64,000 bases of DNA from Gracilariopsis chorda (taxonomy: Eukaryota; Rhodophyta; Florideophyceae; Gracilariales; Gracilariaceae), in contig NBIV01000002.1 of NCBI GenBank assembly GCA_003194525.1, positions 558,001 to 622,000 on the forward strand, written 5' to 3'. Within the stretch, counting starts at the first letter, position 1. The number at the start of each line of letters is the position of its first letter. The position numbers and the translations under genes are program-made. Under the pieces are notes generated by a model. The model saw nothing but the letters and a program-made list of their open reading frames with translations. It made no database searches and was not told the origin of the DNA. Positions 1 through 10,508 of this stretch are shown here, in pieces.

Positions 1-497
1 ATTATCTCCAGTAAAACACCGCTGGTGCTCTCGACTGCGGACCAGCCTCGAACGACGGTTAAGACGATACATTACTAAGGTTAAGCCTTTGACCCTTATC
101 TAATCCCTGTAGAAACCTGGAGGGGACGTAACTTCAGGAAGGCTATCAAGGATAGGCAGTTTCACTCGCTGTTCTCAAACACGAAGCACCGCTAGATGTT
201 TTGTCCGTTGCAAATCATTGCGCTCCGTTCGCTGCGCTGCGCAAAGGCGCATGGTTGCATGCCCACGTGCGCAAATCCGCCCCTGTTAAAACAGTGACAC
301 GCCCCCGCCGTGTACACACGTGTACCTTAATGAACTCACGCACGCAGATACAGTGCTTGCGTTCTGCCCCGTCCCGCACCCGCACCAACACTTCCACCCA
401 ATTCTTCATCCGCCTCCCCTTTTCGTCATCTCCGACCTAAGCTTACGCCTCCCCCATTCAGTCTCTTCCTCCTTCTCTTTTCTCCGCCTAATTTTAT
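1..497. other. Upstream region of the Raptor gene
   Basis: No gene is supported here. From about 350 to 490 the plus strand is strongly pyrimidine-rich (C/T runs), as expected for a leader or core promoter in front of the Raptor start at 498. A frame in phase with Raptor is open from 320, but its translation is low-complexity Pro/His/Ser/Phe text with no conservation that I recognise. Confidence 0.5.
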
Positions 498-3400
498 ATG
501 AAGTCACGACAGCTCTATGCTTCTTCCACACACCAGTTACTTCTTCTACAGGTACGTGTGGTCCAACCCTTCATACTCTTCGCCCTTCTCTCCTCCAAAC
601 AATCCCTCACACCACTTCGCTTCCGCGCCCTCATTTTGCATTGTTTCCCACACAGGAAGATGACCTGCTCCCCCCAGACCTGCCTCCCGAGCAGCCTCGA
701 GCACCCACCACCCCTCAACCAAAGCCAAAGTCATCGAGCTCCACCCCACCTCCGCCCCGGTCCCCTTCCCACCCATCTCCATCAGCGAACAGACCGCCCC
801 AACCACCACGCAGCTCGCATCCATCCGCATCAAAACTTCCCCTACGAAATCCCTTGAACCGTCAACCCCAGCCGTGGCGTCTCACTGATCGAGTAAGGAC
901 CGTCAACGGCGCGCTCGTCCTTTGTCTCAACATCGGTATCGATCCCCCAGACGTCTCTCGTCTCAACCCGCGCGCCCGTCTTGAATGTTGGGTAGAACCA
1001 AACCTAGAAAACCCTGGTGAATCCCTGCAGAAGATTTCTTCCGCCTTGAAGAGTCAGTATGAAACATGGCAACACAAGGCCAGGTACAAGGTTGCCCCGG
1101 ATCCTGTCATCCCAGAGCTCAAGAGGCTCTGCATGACTTTACGACGTGCTGCAAAGAACGACCGCGTACTCTTCCATTACAACGGACATGGAGTTCCCAG
1201 ACCCACTCCGAACGGCGAGTTTTGGGTCTTCAATCACAATTATACCCAGTATATTCCCTTTAATCTCTTTGACTTGCATGACGTACTAGGCAGTCCTGCC
1301 TTGTATATTTTCGATTGCAGCGGTGCTGCCACTGTTCTACGCCATTTCAAGAAAGTCATGGAAGAGCTCGAGGACGATTATCGAAAGAAGGGTAGACGGG
1401 ACCGCAAGTCCTCACTACCGCTTCATCATCATTCCGTCTTTCTCGCAGCCACTTCGGAGGGTGAGACCCTTCCCGTTGCACCCTCGCTCCCCGCTGACCT
1501 TTTTACCTCGTGTTTGACCACCCCCATCAAGACCGCGCTGCGCTGGTTTGTCAGGCGACGCAGTCTAATTCAGGGTATTACCTTCGAAATGCTCGACAAC
1601 ATCCCTGGTTCACTCCTGGAAAGACATACTCCAATTGGAGAACTACAATGGATACTCACTGCTATCACGGACACCATTGCTTGGAACGTGTTACCACCAG
1701 ATCTCTTTAAGGAGCTGTACAGACGTGACTTGATGCTGTCTAGTCTTATGCGCAATTTCTTGTTGGCTAATCGTATCATGCATTTTCACGGGTGCACACC
1801 AGTATCCCATCCTCATATTCCAGATACTCATAATCATCATCTCTGGCAGTCTTTTGAACTGGCGATGGAGCATGTCCTCGCCCAGTTACCTACCATGCTG
1901 TCCGACTTGAACCAAAACAAGAACGGCAGAGCGCGTTTTCCCTTGTTCACTCCCTCGTCTTCGATTGCCTCATCAATTTCCCTTGCCGTACATAATGGAA
2001 CAGGAATGCAACATCGACGAGCGTCAATCACCGCGGGTGCAGCTGGAATGTATAGCCATGCATCAGCTGTGCACGGCATGCCTCGTTCCTCGAGTCGCGG
2101 CCTCTTGGGAAACGGACTCGCTCATCGTGAAAAACCGCGTCCTTCGTATCGCTATCGCCCAAACCCTTTCTTTCACCACCAATTGACTTCGTTTAGCATT
2201 TGGCTTAACATGGGTCCAGAAAACCGGGGCCCTCCCGAGCAGCTTCCTACAACCTTGCATATACTGCTAAGCCCACCGGAGCGTCTGCGCACGTTGCAAC
2301 TGCTTGCTCGTTATGTGCAAACCGGTCCAAGCGCTGTCGACCTCACCCTTTCCGTCGGTGTCTTCCCCTATGTACTTCGGTTGCTGGATAAGAATTCAGA
2401 TGACAGACGCGCTTTCCAAGAGCTAGTTTTCATCTGGAGCAAGGTCATGGCTTTGGATCCGTCTGTTTGCTCCGATCTCATGGAAAAGCAGCGCGAACGT
2501 TACTTTATACACTTCTTACAGAAACCACAGCCCGGCGAGACAGAGCCGAAACCGGTTTATCTTGCGGTAGCGCTGTATATACTGTCTGTTGTTGCGACCC
2601 GATATGCAGATCGATTGGGGAAAGCGGAGGCTATAGAGGTTTGCTTTGAGCGCTTGAATCACTTCAGTCCGTTTGTTCGACGATGGGCTTGCCTGTGTCT
2701 GACGGAAGTTATAAAGCACGGCCATCCAGATGCAACGGGTAAGATTCTGATGTGGGACGATCTTTTGCATACTCTGGATCAGCTTGCATCAGTGGACAGC
2801 TTCCCTGATGTTAGAGCGGCTGCAACTTCCACTCTTTCAGCTATCATGAATGGTACTTTTGCAAGGTTGAGTGTAAACGAAAGTCCTCCAGCAAGCAATG
2901 TCGGAGTTTCAGCGCAGTCAGCACCAGAAAATCGCTATCAGCGCGGCTGTATTGAAGAAAACGTTCCAAACAAAATGCTTTCGGGTTCAGGTGTGGCTTC
3001 CATGGGTCAAGCTCAATGGGGTCAGAACTTCTCTGGAGGGGAGCCAAAGATTCTGGGAGGGTCCGGGCTGTTGGGCTATAACACTACCCGAGCTTCCTTT
3101 ACACTGCAGGAACAGAGGGCACTGCACTTGATAGGAAGACCTATCTCTCTCAATCTGGACAAAGAGTCGAGTACACTTGTACGCCGAGAGATTGCAATTT
3201 CTTTGTCACGTGCTGTGCTTCATCGGGAAAGTCGATTTCTCCGTGCAGCGTACTCGGCCGATGTTGATGGAATAGAAGTTACGGAAAAGAATCTTCCTTC
3301 TTCTGATAGAGCAGATGATCGATGGGAATCTATCTATAACTTAATGTGGACATCTCTGTCTGAGCTTGCGTACGACTCTCATCCAGTCGTGGCAGCCATT

Positions 3401-5962
3401 GCAAGGAAGCGTTATGATCTAATCTCGGATCAACTTCTCGAAATTACTATTTCTTGTGACAATTCTGGAGAGTCGTTGCGTGAGCAGACAAGCACGTCAC
3501 CAAGCTCTTTCCCTGGAAGGACTTCGATCTTGAGCAAATCCCAGTCTCCTGATATCATTAGGCAGTTGCCGGGTGCAGGTTCTGTTAACATTCTAAGCAA
3601 GTTCGAACGTGAAGAGTGGCCCTCATCTAATCGGCATGCACATCCTTCACTGCGACCAGTATCATCCCAATCGCTTCATGATTCGGAAGGATGTACATCT
3701 TCACCTTTGACTTCCAAGAGCTCTAGTAAGCTTGATTGGCCTACCGATTCGTCGAACCCGCCGAACGTAAATATCCACTCTCGAAATTTGTGGAGGAGAA
3801 GTGTGCAAAGCACAGACTTCTACAGAGGGGAGTTTGGAAAAGGTAGAATACATGTGCGGGGTAAGAAAGGAACAGGATTTGACCTGAACGCATCCTCTAG
3901 AATGCCAAGGATGTCAAGATTCCCGCGAACGAACAGTGCAAGTCTTATGCCCAGTCTTGCCACAAGCCCACCGGAAATTCCAACACTAACCAGAGGAGTA
4001 CACAGGGCTGGTGCAAGCCTAGATATGATTGGTGGTGTCACAGGCAATGAGAGTCCACGGCAAGGGCCACAATTTCAAGTTGTTAAGGGTATTGAGACTT
4101 TCATGAGAAGCATCACCCAGCAATTTAGCTTTGGAGGAAGCTCATCTCCTGGTACGGTAAGGCCCTCCAGCTTGTACGGTTCAAACCGGGATAGCGATAT
4201 GAGGGGAAGAGCGAACACTCCGGTGTCACCACCAAGACCCCCGCGAAGGAGCCAATCCTACCAGATTCTGAATACCGTAGACACATTACCATCTGCTCTA
4301 AAACCCGCATTGCGGAGTCTGAATGAGCGCGAAGCTTCTAAGGATCACAACAGCACCATTACCATGGGCAAGAGCCCTCTGTCAGGCAATTCGAGTTTGG
4401 AGAAGTACACCCCACATTTGTCCGAAGCTGGAAGTGCAACACTGTCCCTTTTCGAGTGGAGTTGCGCTCTCGTAAGCCAGGTTCAGTTCGATGCGAAGAG
4501 CATCGATTATATGCCTGAGGAAAAGGCCATACCACGTTACGCACGACTGTGGAACAAGCTTTCGAAATCTCAGGCGAACGTTCCGTTAGAAGATAGCCTT
4601 CGGGCATTCGTTGAAGTACCAGAAAGCAACTATGTGGGCAGCCTGGAAGGCAATGCATTTGAATCAGTTCGAGAGTTGCATATGTACGTGATGGGAGCAG
4701 GTGGCGGAGCGATCACGTCAATGGCGTTCCTTCCACGTGATAGCGGTATGGGCGATGACCATCTTCTTGCCACTGGTGACAGCACGGGGTCTGTTGGGGT
4801 GTATGATGTCGACAGCGGGACTTGTCATGGAGCGTTCGGTGTGCCATCACCCCCTGGAATTCCTGATGTTGGTATCAGCTCACTTCTCTGCTTGAATAGT
4901 TTTGACCGCTACACCTCTGACGGTTCGGTTGCCCCCACGAATAGCTTGTCGGCTCTGATTCTCGCCGGTGCCTACGATGGGAGAGCGGCTGTCTTCAAGT
5001 CAGACGTACATGGCAAGAAGTATCGTATCATGAGCACATTTCAAGCATCTGGGAAGTCGTTCTGGAGCACTGTGGGAACCGCTCGCGAGTTTCGATGTAA
5101 TGCGTCGCATGCAGCTGACGTTTCGGGCTCGAACGAATCCCTTGTGAAGGCTACATCCAGCAGAGACAGTGTGAAATCTAGATTGCCTCCAGATGCACTT
5201 TCTGACGCGATCCAGCAAAACGGGAATGGGCTTTCACTTTCTTTCGATTACGGTTCTTCGTACTTGGCAGCGGGAGGGTGTGAAAATGAAACAGTGAGAT
5301 TATGGGATTTGTCTTGTGAGCGTTGTACTTGGCAAGCACCGTCAGTGCGAACAGGATCCTGGCCGACTGCCCTTTCAATATGGGCACAAAAGAATCCAAA
5401 TATAGTTTTAGCGGGTTCGTCTGATGGTTCCATTAATCTTAGTGACACCCGTGAGCATTCCGCACGGAATGAAACGTCCTTGGGGTTCCATAAGCTGGGC
5501 ATGCACAAGTACCCGATTATTTCGGTGGGAACGTTTATACAGGGTAAGGGTGATACTAGAGATGTGATTGTTGGGGCAGACATCGGTGGTGAGCTTATAT
5601 TTTGGGATCCGAGATGGAATGGCCGAGAACTGTATTCGTCATCCCCTTCGGAGACATCTGAACTCGCTCGGATAAGGGCTCACACCAGCAGTGTGACTGC
5701 TATGGCAGTTCATCCTTCGGGGCGATACGTTGCGACGGGTTCAACCGGCCAGTGCGTGAAAATTTTCGGGCCTGATCGCACCATGGCGAACATGATGCTA
5801 GGTCATGAGACGCCGGAAAACCCTTTATTCCCTATGAAGTCACGGATCCCACCTGTAACAAGTCTTTCGTTTCAACACGAGTCAAATACGTTTGCTGTAG
5901 GTTGCCGAGACAGCTCTGTAATTATCTACGGGGATCCCGTCAAGACCCTGGATGAGTGCTGA
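498..5962 (+). CDS. RPTOR: Raptor (TORC1 scaffold subunit), one 5' intron
   Basis: Raptor/KOG1 is the scaffold that presents substrates to TOR kinase in TORC1. The spliced model (498-551 joined to 656-5962) gives about 1786 residues. The Raptor N-terminal conserved, caspase-like domain lies at about 95-250, with the hallmark FHYNGHGVPRPT near 191 and the FDCSG loop near 237. A HEAT-repeat region follows (about 520-760), then a Ser-rich, probably disordered stretch (about 955-1275), then C-terminal WD40 repeats (about 1363 to the end). Human Raptor is about 1335 residues, so the extra length is mostly the disordered insert. The continuous frame is open from 320 but has no internal Met before the conserved domain. 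The ATG at 498 is in phase, and removing a GT-AG intron keeps the frame. The 3' end converges on the hydrolase gene. Family identity is very secure; the exact N-terminus is inferred. Confidence 0.93.
552..655 (+). other. Candidate 104-nt spliceosomal intron in Raptor
   Basis: The donor is GTACGT directly after ...TTCTACAG and the acceptor is ...CCCACACAG before GAAGATGACC. The interior is pyrimidine-rich. Exon 1 (498-551) is 54 nt, so the junction is in phase 0. Retaining the sequence would also keep the frame until the conserved domain, so the splice is inferred from the consensus sites and not forced by a stop codon. Confidence 0.55.
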
Positions 5963-6313
5963 CGACATTTGTATGGGGTTTCAAAGAACAAAGAAGGTGG
6001 AGTGTTTATATGGTGCAGTTTAGAGAGTTCTTTGACAAAAGAAACCTGAATTATGTACCTTTTTCCAGAGTTAATGTACATTAAAGAAGTTGAAAACTTC
6101 ACTATTCTTAAAGGAAAGAAATGTTTCGCAGGGTATGGTGATGCTGTACCCTTTGATATTCAGACTGCCTATCGTAATTTGACTAACAAAACTGGCACTG
6201 CGCATCGAATGAGGTACAGGTTCGCAGCGCGTCCATGGTGTATATACATGCAGCTTTGGTGCATCGAGTTCATGATTGCAAAACGGAAGGTGATCGCAGA
6301 AGTGACACACTTG
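5963..6313. other. Convergent 3' intergenic region
   Basis: A 351-bp gap between the stop of Raptor (+) and the stop of the alpha/beta hydrolase (-). It should hold both 3' UTRs and polyadenylation sites. I see no clear gene or repeat in it. Confidence 0.6.
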
Positions 6314-7390
6314 CTACCTCATCATCGAATGAGCTTCGATAGCAAGACTTTGACCTCTCTTCGTGATAGATGCCATGATTTCAGAGAAGTGAGCTGGCTT
6401 TTCGAGCATTGGGCAATGATCAGAGCCTTCAACCACATCCAAGTCGACGTTGAATCCCTGTGACTTCATATGGTGGAACAACTGGAAGACGCCCTCAACC
6501 GGCATGGAGGAGTCATATTGCCCACAGATTATTTGGACGGGAACACGGAAGAGACTGAGATTCTCTATGAGGGGGCGTACGCACTCTGCGCGACGTAAAC
6601 CGGTGAACCTGATAATCGGGCGTACGGCGTTCTCGCCGCTTGGTGGCATCTGAGCAGCTAAGTGGTAGGTGTAATCACGAAGGCGGTTTTGAATGTACAT
6701 TTCACTGCGTGGGTAAGCGAGAGTGAAAAGCAAAAACCCAAGCAAACCACCTCTTCGAATGATACTTTGCGGAGGCAACGAAAAGTATAGAGCGCGTGAG
6801 ACGGGAATGGGTCGCACTGTGGCGGCAGGGGATACCATAACAAGCTGGTCAACTCGGTGAGGGGTTCGCTTGGTGTACTCCATGGAGAGATAGGCGCCTA
6901 GACTGTGTCCTACAAGTGTGAAGCTTCCTAAATGCAAGCCGTCTATTACACCGGAGAGCGAACGGAGAAACCAGTCTACGGCCTCGGCGGCGGAACGACC
7001 ACGGAATAAAGGACGCGAACTGCGGCCCCATCCGAGCAAGTCTACAGCGTACACTCGATAGCCCATTGCGACGAGATCATCAAAGTTACGGCACCAGAAG
7101 GCGGCAGACATGGAATGACCGTGTAACAGGACGATGGATGGTGCATTTCGATTGGTTTGAGAGACGTGAATGACGTGGATTCTATGGCCGTTGCCGTCCG
7201 GAATGAAGAGGTGTTGGAGAGGGGAACGTACCCCAGATAGGACGCGAGCTTCTGCCCGACAGAGATGATCACGGGGTACGGGTCGGAGCAGACGGAGAAG
7301 CAGACGTTGGGCCTCGAGGAAGAAGGTGGCTTGAGAGGCTACCCGCAGAATGCAAAGAGAAAGTCTCACGGCTCGTCGTACTGGAAACAT
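6314..7390 (-). CDS. Alpha/beta hydrolase, ABHD4/ABHD5 (CGI-58)-like
   Basis: A 358-residue alpha/beta-hydrolase-fold protein. The oxyanion segment LLHGHSMSAAFW lies near 88-99 and the strand-4 motif DLLGWGRSS near 117-125. The nucleophile elbow is GHSLG with Ser163, and Asp293 (CGQYDSS) and His325 (GSDHCPMLEKP) complete a plausible triad. The pattern resembles the ABHD4/ABHD5 lipid-hydrolase branch. Unlike animal ABHD5, whose nucleophile is Asn, this protein keeps Ser and should be catalytically active. The first about 40 residues are Arg/Leu-rich with few acids, which could be an organelle-targeting or membrane-associating segment. The gene ends with TAG and is convergent with Raptor and divergent from the FkbM gene. 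The substrate, probably a phospholipid or acylglycerol, is inferred only from family resemblance. Confidence 0.85.
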   Translation of the reverse strand: MFPVRRAVRLSLCILRVASQATFFLEAQRLLLRLLRPVPRDHLCRAEARVLSGVRSPLQHLFIPDGNGHRIHVIHVSQTNRNAPSIVLLHGHSMSAAFWCRNFDDLVAMGYRVYAVDLLGWGRSSRPLFRGRSAAEAVDWFLRSLSGVIDGLHLGSFTLVGHSLGAYLSMEYTKRTPHRVDQLVMVSPAATVRPIPVSRALYFSLPPQSIIRRGGLLGFLLFTLAYPRSEMYIQNRLRDYTYHLAAQMPPSGENAVRPIIRFTGLRRAECVRPLIENLSLFRVPVQIICGQYDSSMPVEGVFQLFHHMKSQGFNVDLDVVEGSDHCPMLEKPAHFSEIMASITKRGQSLAIEAHSMMR

Positions 7391-8375
7391 GGCGTCGAGA
7401 CCGACGCGCTGGAGGGGATGAAGCGCATGCGCTCACGGGAATGCGGTAGCGATGGCTGTTTGAAGCGGCTGTGCAAGAGGGGGTGCATTGCTTTCCGAGA
7501 CGCTCGGCAATTGGATGCGCTGGTGGTGGTTGACGAGGCCACTGTCGGCTTCATTCGTCGCGGGCGTTAAGATGGATGGCGGGCGGCGTACCGTGTCTCA
7601 TGACTGGGCCACGTGGCTTTGTGCGGTTGGTGCTGAATCTCACGGACCAATGGGAAAGCGCTGTTGAAACCGGTTGCTGATTTGCATCGCGCACGGCACA
7701 CGGCTTGACATCACAATCACCGTCTTGGTTCGGAATCTTCATTCTTGTTGACTTTCAATACACGTGGTCACGAGTCAGATTCGAAAGGGGTCGGGAAGGT
7801 GCAAGCGTACACGTCACCTGCCCTGAACAGTGCGACCGCTTTCGGTCGAAGTAGTCGCGGACCTTCGGTGAGTCGAAGCCTTCCCTTGTAGTAGTACTAC
7901 TGACGGTACCAAGCCTTTGCTTCAGTTGAAGAACCGCCCTCCCATCTCTGGTGCTGTCGGGTGTGGACAGCTTCAACCAATTCCTAATATTCCGTTATGT
8001 AGAAGCGCATGTCGAGGCCGCAGTGGCGAGCAGTTACATATGTTCCAAGCAATTTTTTTGGCTCAGACAACACGCAGTTTGTAACCATGCGCTCAAACTC
8101 TCGTCGCCGCATGCATTTCATGTGGATTTGGAACCAATGTTTCGAACCTGTTCATCTGTCTATCGCTTACTGCGTCTTCTCGTGCGGCCCTCTCACCATT
8201 TTGCGACCAATTCGAACTCTGGAATGCATTTAGGTGGTATTCAGCAACGGAACGGACAGCGAGCAGTTATGGCGCTGCATCGCCACAACTCCAACGCAGC
8301 ATTCGTCTCATTCGTCCTTGGTGCACCTGCACACTCGCCAACATCCTCGTTGTAACCTGCAGTTCGTATGCGAAC
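7391..8375. other. Shared divergent upstream region
   Basis: A 985-bp gap between the start of the reverse hydrolase gene and the forward FkbM gene, so it must carry both promoters. Short frames are present (for example 7951-8355 +), but their composition is unconvincing and none shows a recognisable domain. Confidence 0.5.
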
Positions 8376-9308
8376 ATGTATAATTTCTTCACTGTTTTTC
8401 TGCTGGTGATTGCACTTTCCGCGACCGCTTTGATGCTGTCCTCTCTGTTCACATATCCGAGAACTGTTTCTCGCGTCGTCCATCCCATTTATGGCTCTGC
8501 ATATTCAGTGCGCATGCACTCGCACCCGGCGTTGTCTGCAAGCGCGCAGCGCGACGTTCTTTGTAATGCTCAGAATGGAAGTCAACATGCGGCGGTGAAG
8601 ATTTTAGCGCAGTTTGATCGCAGCCTTACCTTTCTTGACATTGGCGCGGATACTGGAAACGTTTCTCTCGCCGCTCTGTTTTGCGTGCCCACGCTGCACA
8701 GGGTGATTGCTGTGGAGCCTGTGTCAAGCAGACATGAAACTCTGCTGAGACGCTTGGAAGAGCTTAGTGGAGATGATCCGGAGAGTGAGCGGTTCTTCGC
8801 AAAACGTTTGGCTTTTGCGAATGAGAGTGCGCGTCGCTTTGTTTCTGTGGAGCGAGGGGGAAATTTGAAGGAGGTGAAGCAGAATTCATCTGCAAACTCT
8901 GATGTGGAGGAACACGGGCAACATGCAGAGTTTGTGCGCGCGGATGAGTTTTTGGTGAACAATGGATTTGAACCTGATTTCGTTCGGATGGATGTGCGAG
9001 CGGATGAAATGAATGTTTTGCAAGGCATGCAGAAGTTGCTGAAGGCACAACATAACTTGGTGATAATGGTTGAACATGATAGCAGGATGCTGAGTACTAT
9101 GGGTAAGGAGTGGAGCAGAGTGTACGACTATATGACCGAGCTGCAGTTCAGGGCTTACTGTGAGCCGGTGGGTGAGTCTAGAGGAGGCGAGTTTAACACT
9201 GATACAAAGGAGTTCACAAAGGAGCAAGTGGGATCCGTGGCTTGCCGTCAGTTGGTGTACTGGAAACATGTTTCTTCGAACATGGGAAGCGTGGTTGGAA
9301 GGTTCTGA
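8376..9308 (+). CDS. FkbM-family SAM-dependent methyltransferase, signal-anchored
   Basis: A 310-residue protein. Residues 4-25 are hydrophobic with a single N-terminal Met-Tyr-Asn, consistent with a signal anchor that places the enzyme in the secretory pathway. The SAM-binding core follows: motif I FLDIGADTGNVSLAA at about 86-100, then VIAVEP at about 110-115. The segment FVRMDVRADEMNVLQGM, typical of Methyltransf_21/FkbM proteins, comes later and is followed by LVIMVEH. FkbM-type proteins O-methylate sugars or small molecules, so a Golgi or cell-surface glycan substrate is possible here but is inference. The ATG at 8376 directly precedes the anchor and the gene ends with TGA. It is divergent from the hydrolase. 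Confidence 0.8.
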   Translation: MYNFFTVFLLVIALSATALMLSSLFTYPRTVSRVVHPIYGSAYSVRMHSHPALSASAQRDVLCNAQNGSQHAAVKILAQFDRSLTFLDIGADTGNVSLAALFCVPTLHRVIAVEPVSSRHETLLRRLEELSGDDPESERFFAKRLAFANESARRFVSVERGGNLKEVKQNSSANSDVEEHGQHAEFVRADEFLVNNGFEPDFVRMDVRADEMNVLQGMQKLLKAQHNLVIMVEHDSRMLSTMGKEWSRVYDYMTELQFRAYCEPVGESRGGEFNTDTKEFTKEQVGSVACRQLVYWKHVSSNMGSVVGRF

Positions 9309-10508
9309 TCCCTCTACTGCACTTGGGTTGGGTGGTGTGCTGTCGTGTTGGATGAAGGTGATGCAACGACTCGATTTGTGGAGAATTCGCGTGATGTGGT
9401 GTGCAGGGCTTCCCCTTGGGTTCCGCGACGAGACGCGCAGAGAAACTGCGAGAAGTTTTGACGTTGTTCAGGAGGTAGCCATACAGAGGAAGGTTGATGC
9501 ATTTGTGCCGCACCGAACCAGTGTTCTTTCGATATCGATTTTTTCGTTCATTTCCTCAAGCCTTTCTGCCTTGTGTTTGATTCGCTACACGTCGGGAGTA
9601 GTGCGATAAGCACGTTATATCGAAGAACTCGTGCAAATTGCGGCTCATTCGTACCAGTTCTGCCCCTTCTCGAGCCCCGCAATCCGCACTCGTTCGTCGA
9701 TAGAACTCACACGCAAACAACGTAAAGCATCGACATGGGCCGATGAAAACACTGTTTTCATCGGTACCATTGGTACCAACGGTACGAGGGGTAGAAACGG
9801 GGGTAGAAGGCTACGTCTCACCAGCAATTATCGAGAAGCAAACGGAAGAACACAGGCTACAGGGACTACAGTGACAACGAAGGACGGGGCTGAAGGGTTG
9901 TTCATCCGCCGATCGCTATGTAAGGTTACAACGATAGCGGGAAGCACGAACTGCGCCGAGAAGCAGCACAGCGCAGCACGGCTGACGCACAGACAAACAG
10001 CAGACGGGCGGATGACAGCGTGCGCTGTGATTGCGTCGGTTCAAGCCAATCGCGCAACGGCTGAAGGCCAAATGGCCGCTGTTCGCTCCCGCCAAAAATT
10101 AGCTGACAAGCCGCAAAAAAGCAAAAATTGCTCACAATTTCTATTTGACTCCGCCGACGCCCGGCCGTGCAGACGGCAGCTTCGTGCAACCGCCCCTGTT
10201 CCACGCTGTTGCGCGACGGCGCCCCGACCGCTCTTCTTTTCCTCACCCGTCACTGCACTCTGTGCGTGTCCGCAAGACTCCTGTCCGAACGCATTTTGTC
10301 TCACCCAACCCCCCCCCCCCCCCCCCCACCCCCGTCTCCCCCCCCAACCCCATACCCATACCGCCTTCCCCCTCTCTCGTGCCGTCCGCGTTTCCTCGCT
10401 CTCGTCCTTCTTCCGATTCCGACCTTTCGCTCGCCGCTTCCACGGCACTTGCAGACTTCCCCCGCCCGCCCCCTCCCCCCCGCTCCGCTTGCACCCGCTC
10501 CCTCCACC
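9309..10508. other. Intergenic region and leader of the Spen/FPA-like gene
   Basis: About 1.2 kb without a convincing gene. The first half is mixed sequence. The second half (about 10190-10500) is very C-rich and pyrimidine-rich and includes a 19-base C run. It is probably the promoter and leader of the RNA-binding protein gene. Long frames here exist mainly because stop codons are scarce in C-rich sequence. Confidence 0.5.
10309..10327. repeat. Poly(C)19 tract with flanking C-runs
   Basis: Nineteen consecutive C residues, followed by further C-runs up to about 10347. The tract lies about 180 bp upstream of the Spen/FPA-like ATG. It is a mononucleotide tract, likely length-variable and error-prone in sequencing. 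Confidence 0.9.

Noticed and set aside
6053-6463. Forward 136-codon frame over the hydrolase 3' end
   Set aside because: It lies antisense to a well-supported hydrolase and shows no domain.
7951-8355. 134-codon frame upstream of the FkbM gene
   Set aside because: No domain, His/Ser/Arg-rich chance-like composition; it sits in the expected promoter region.
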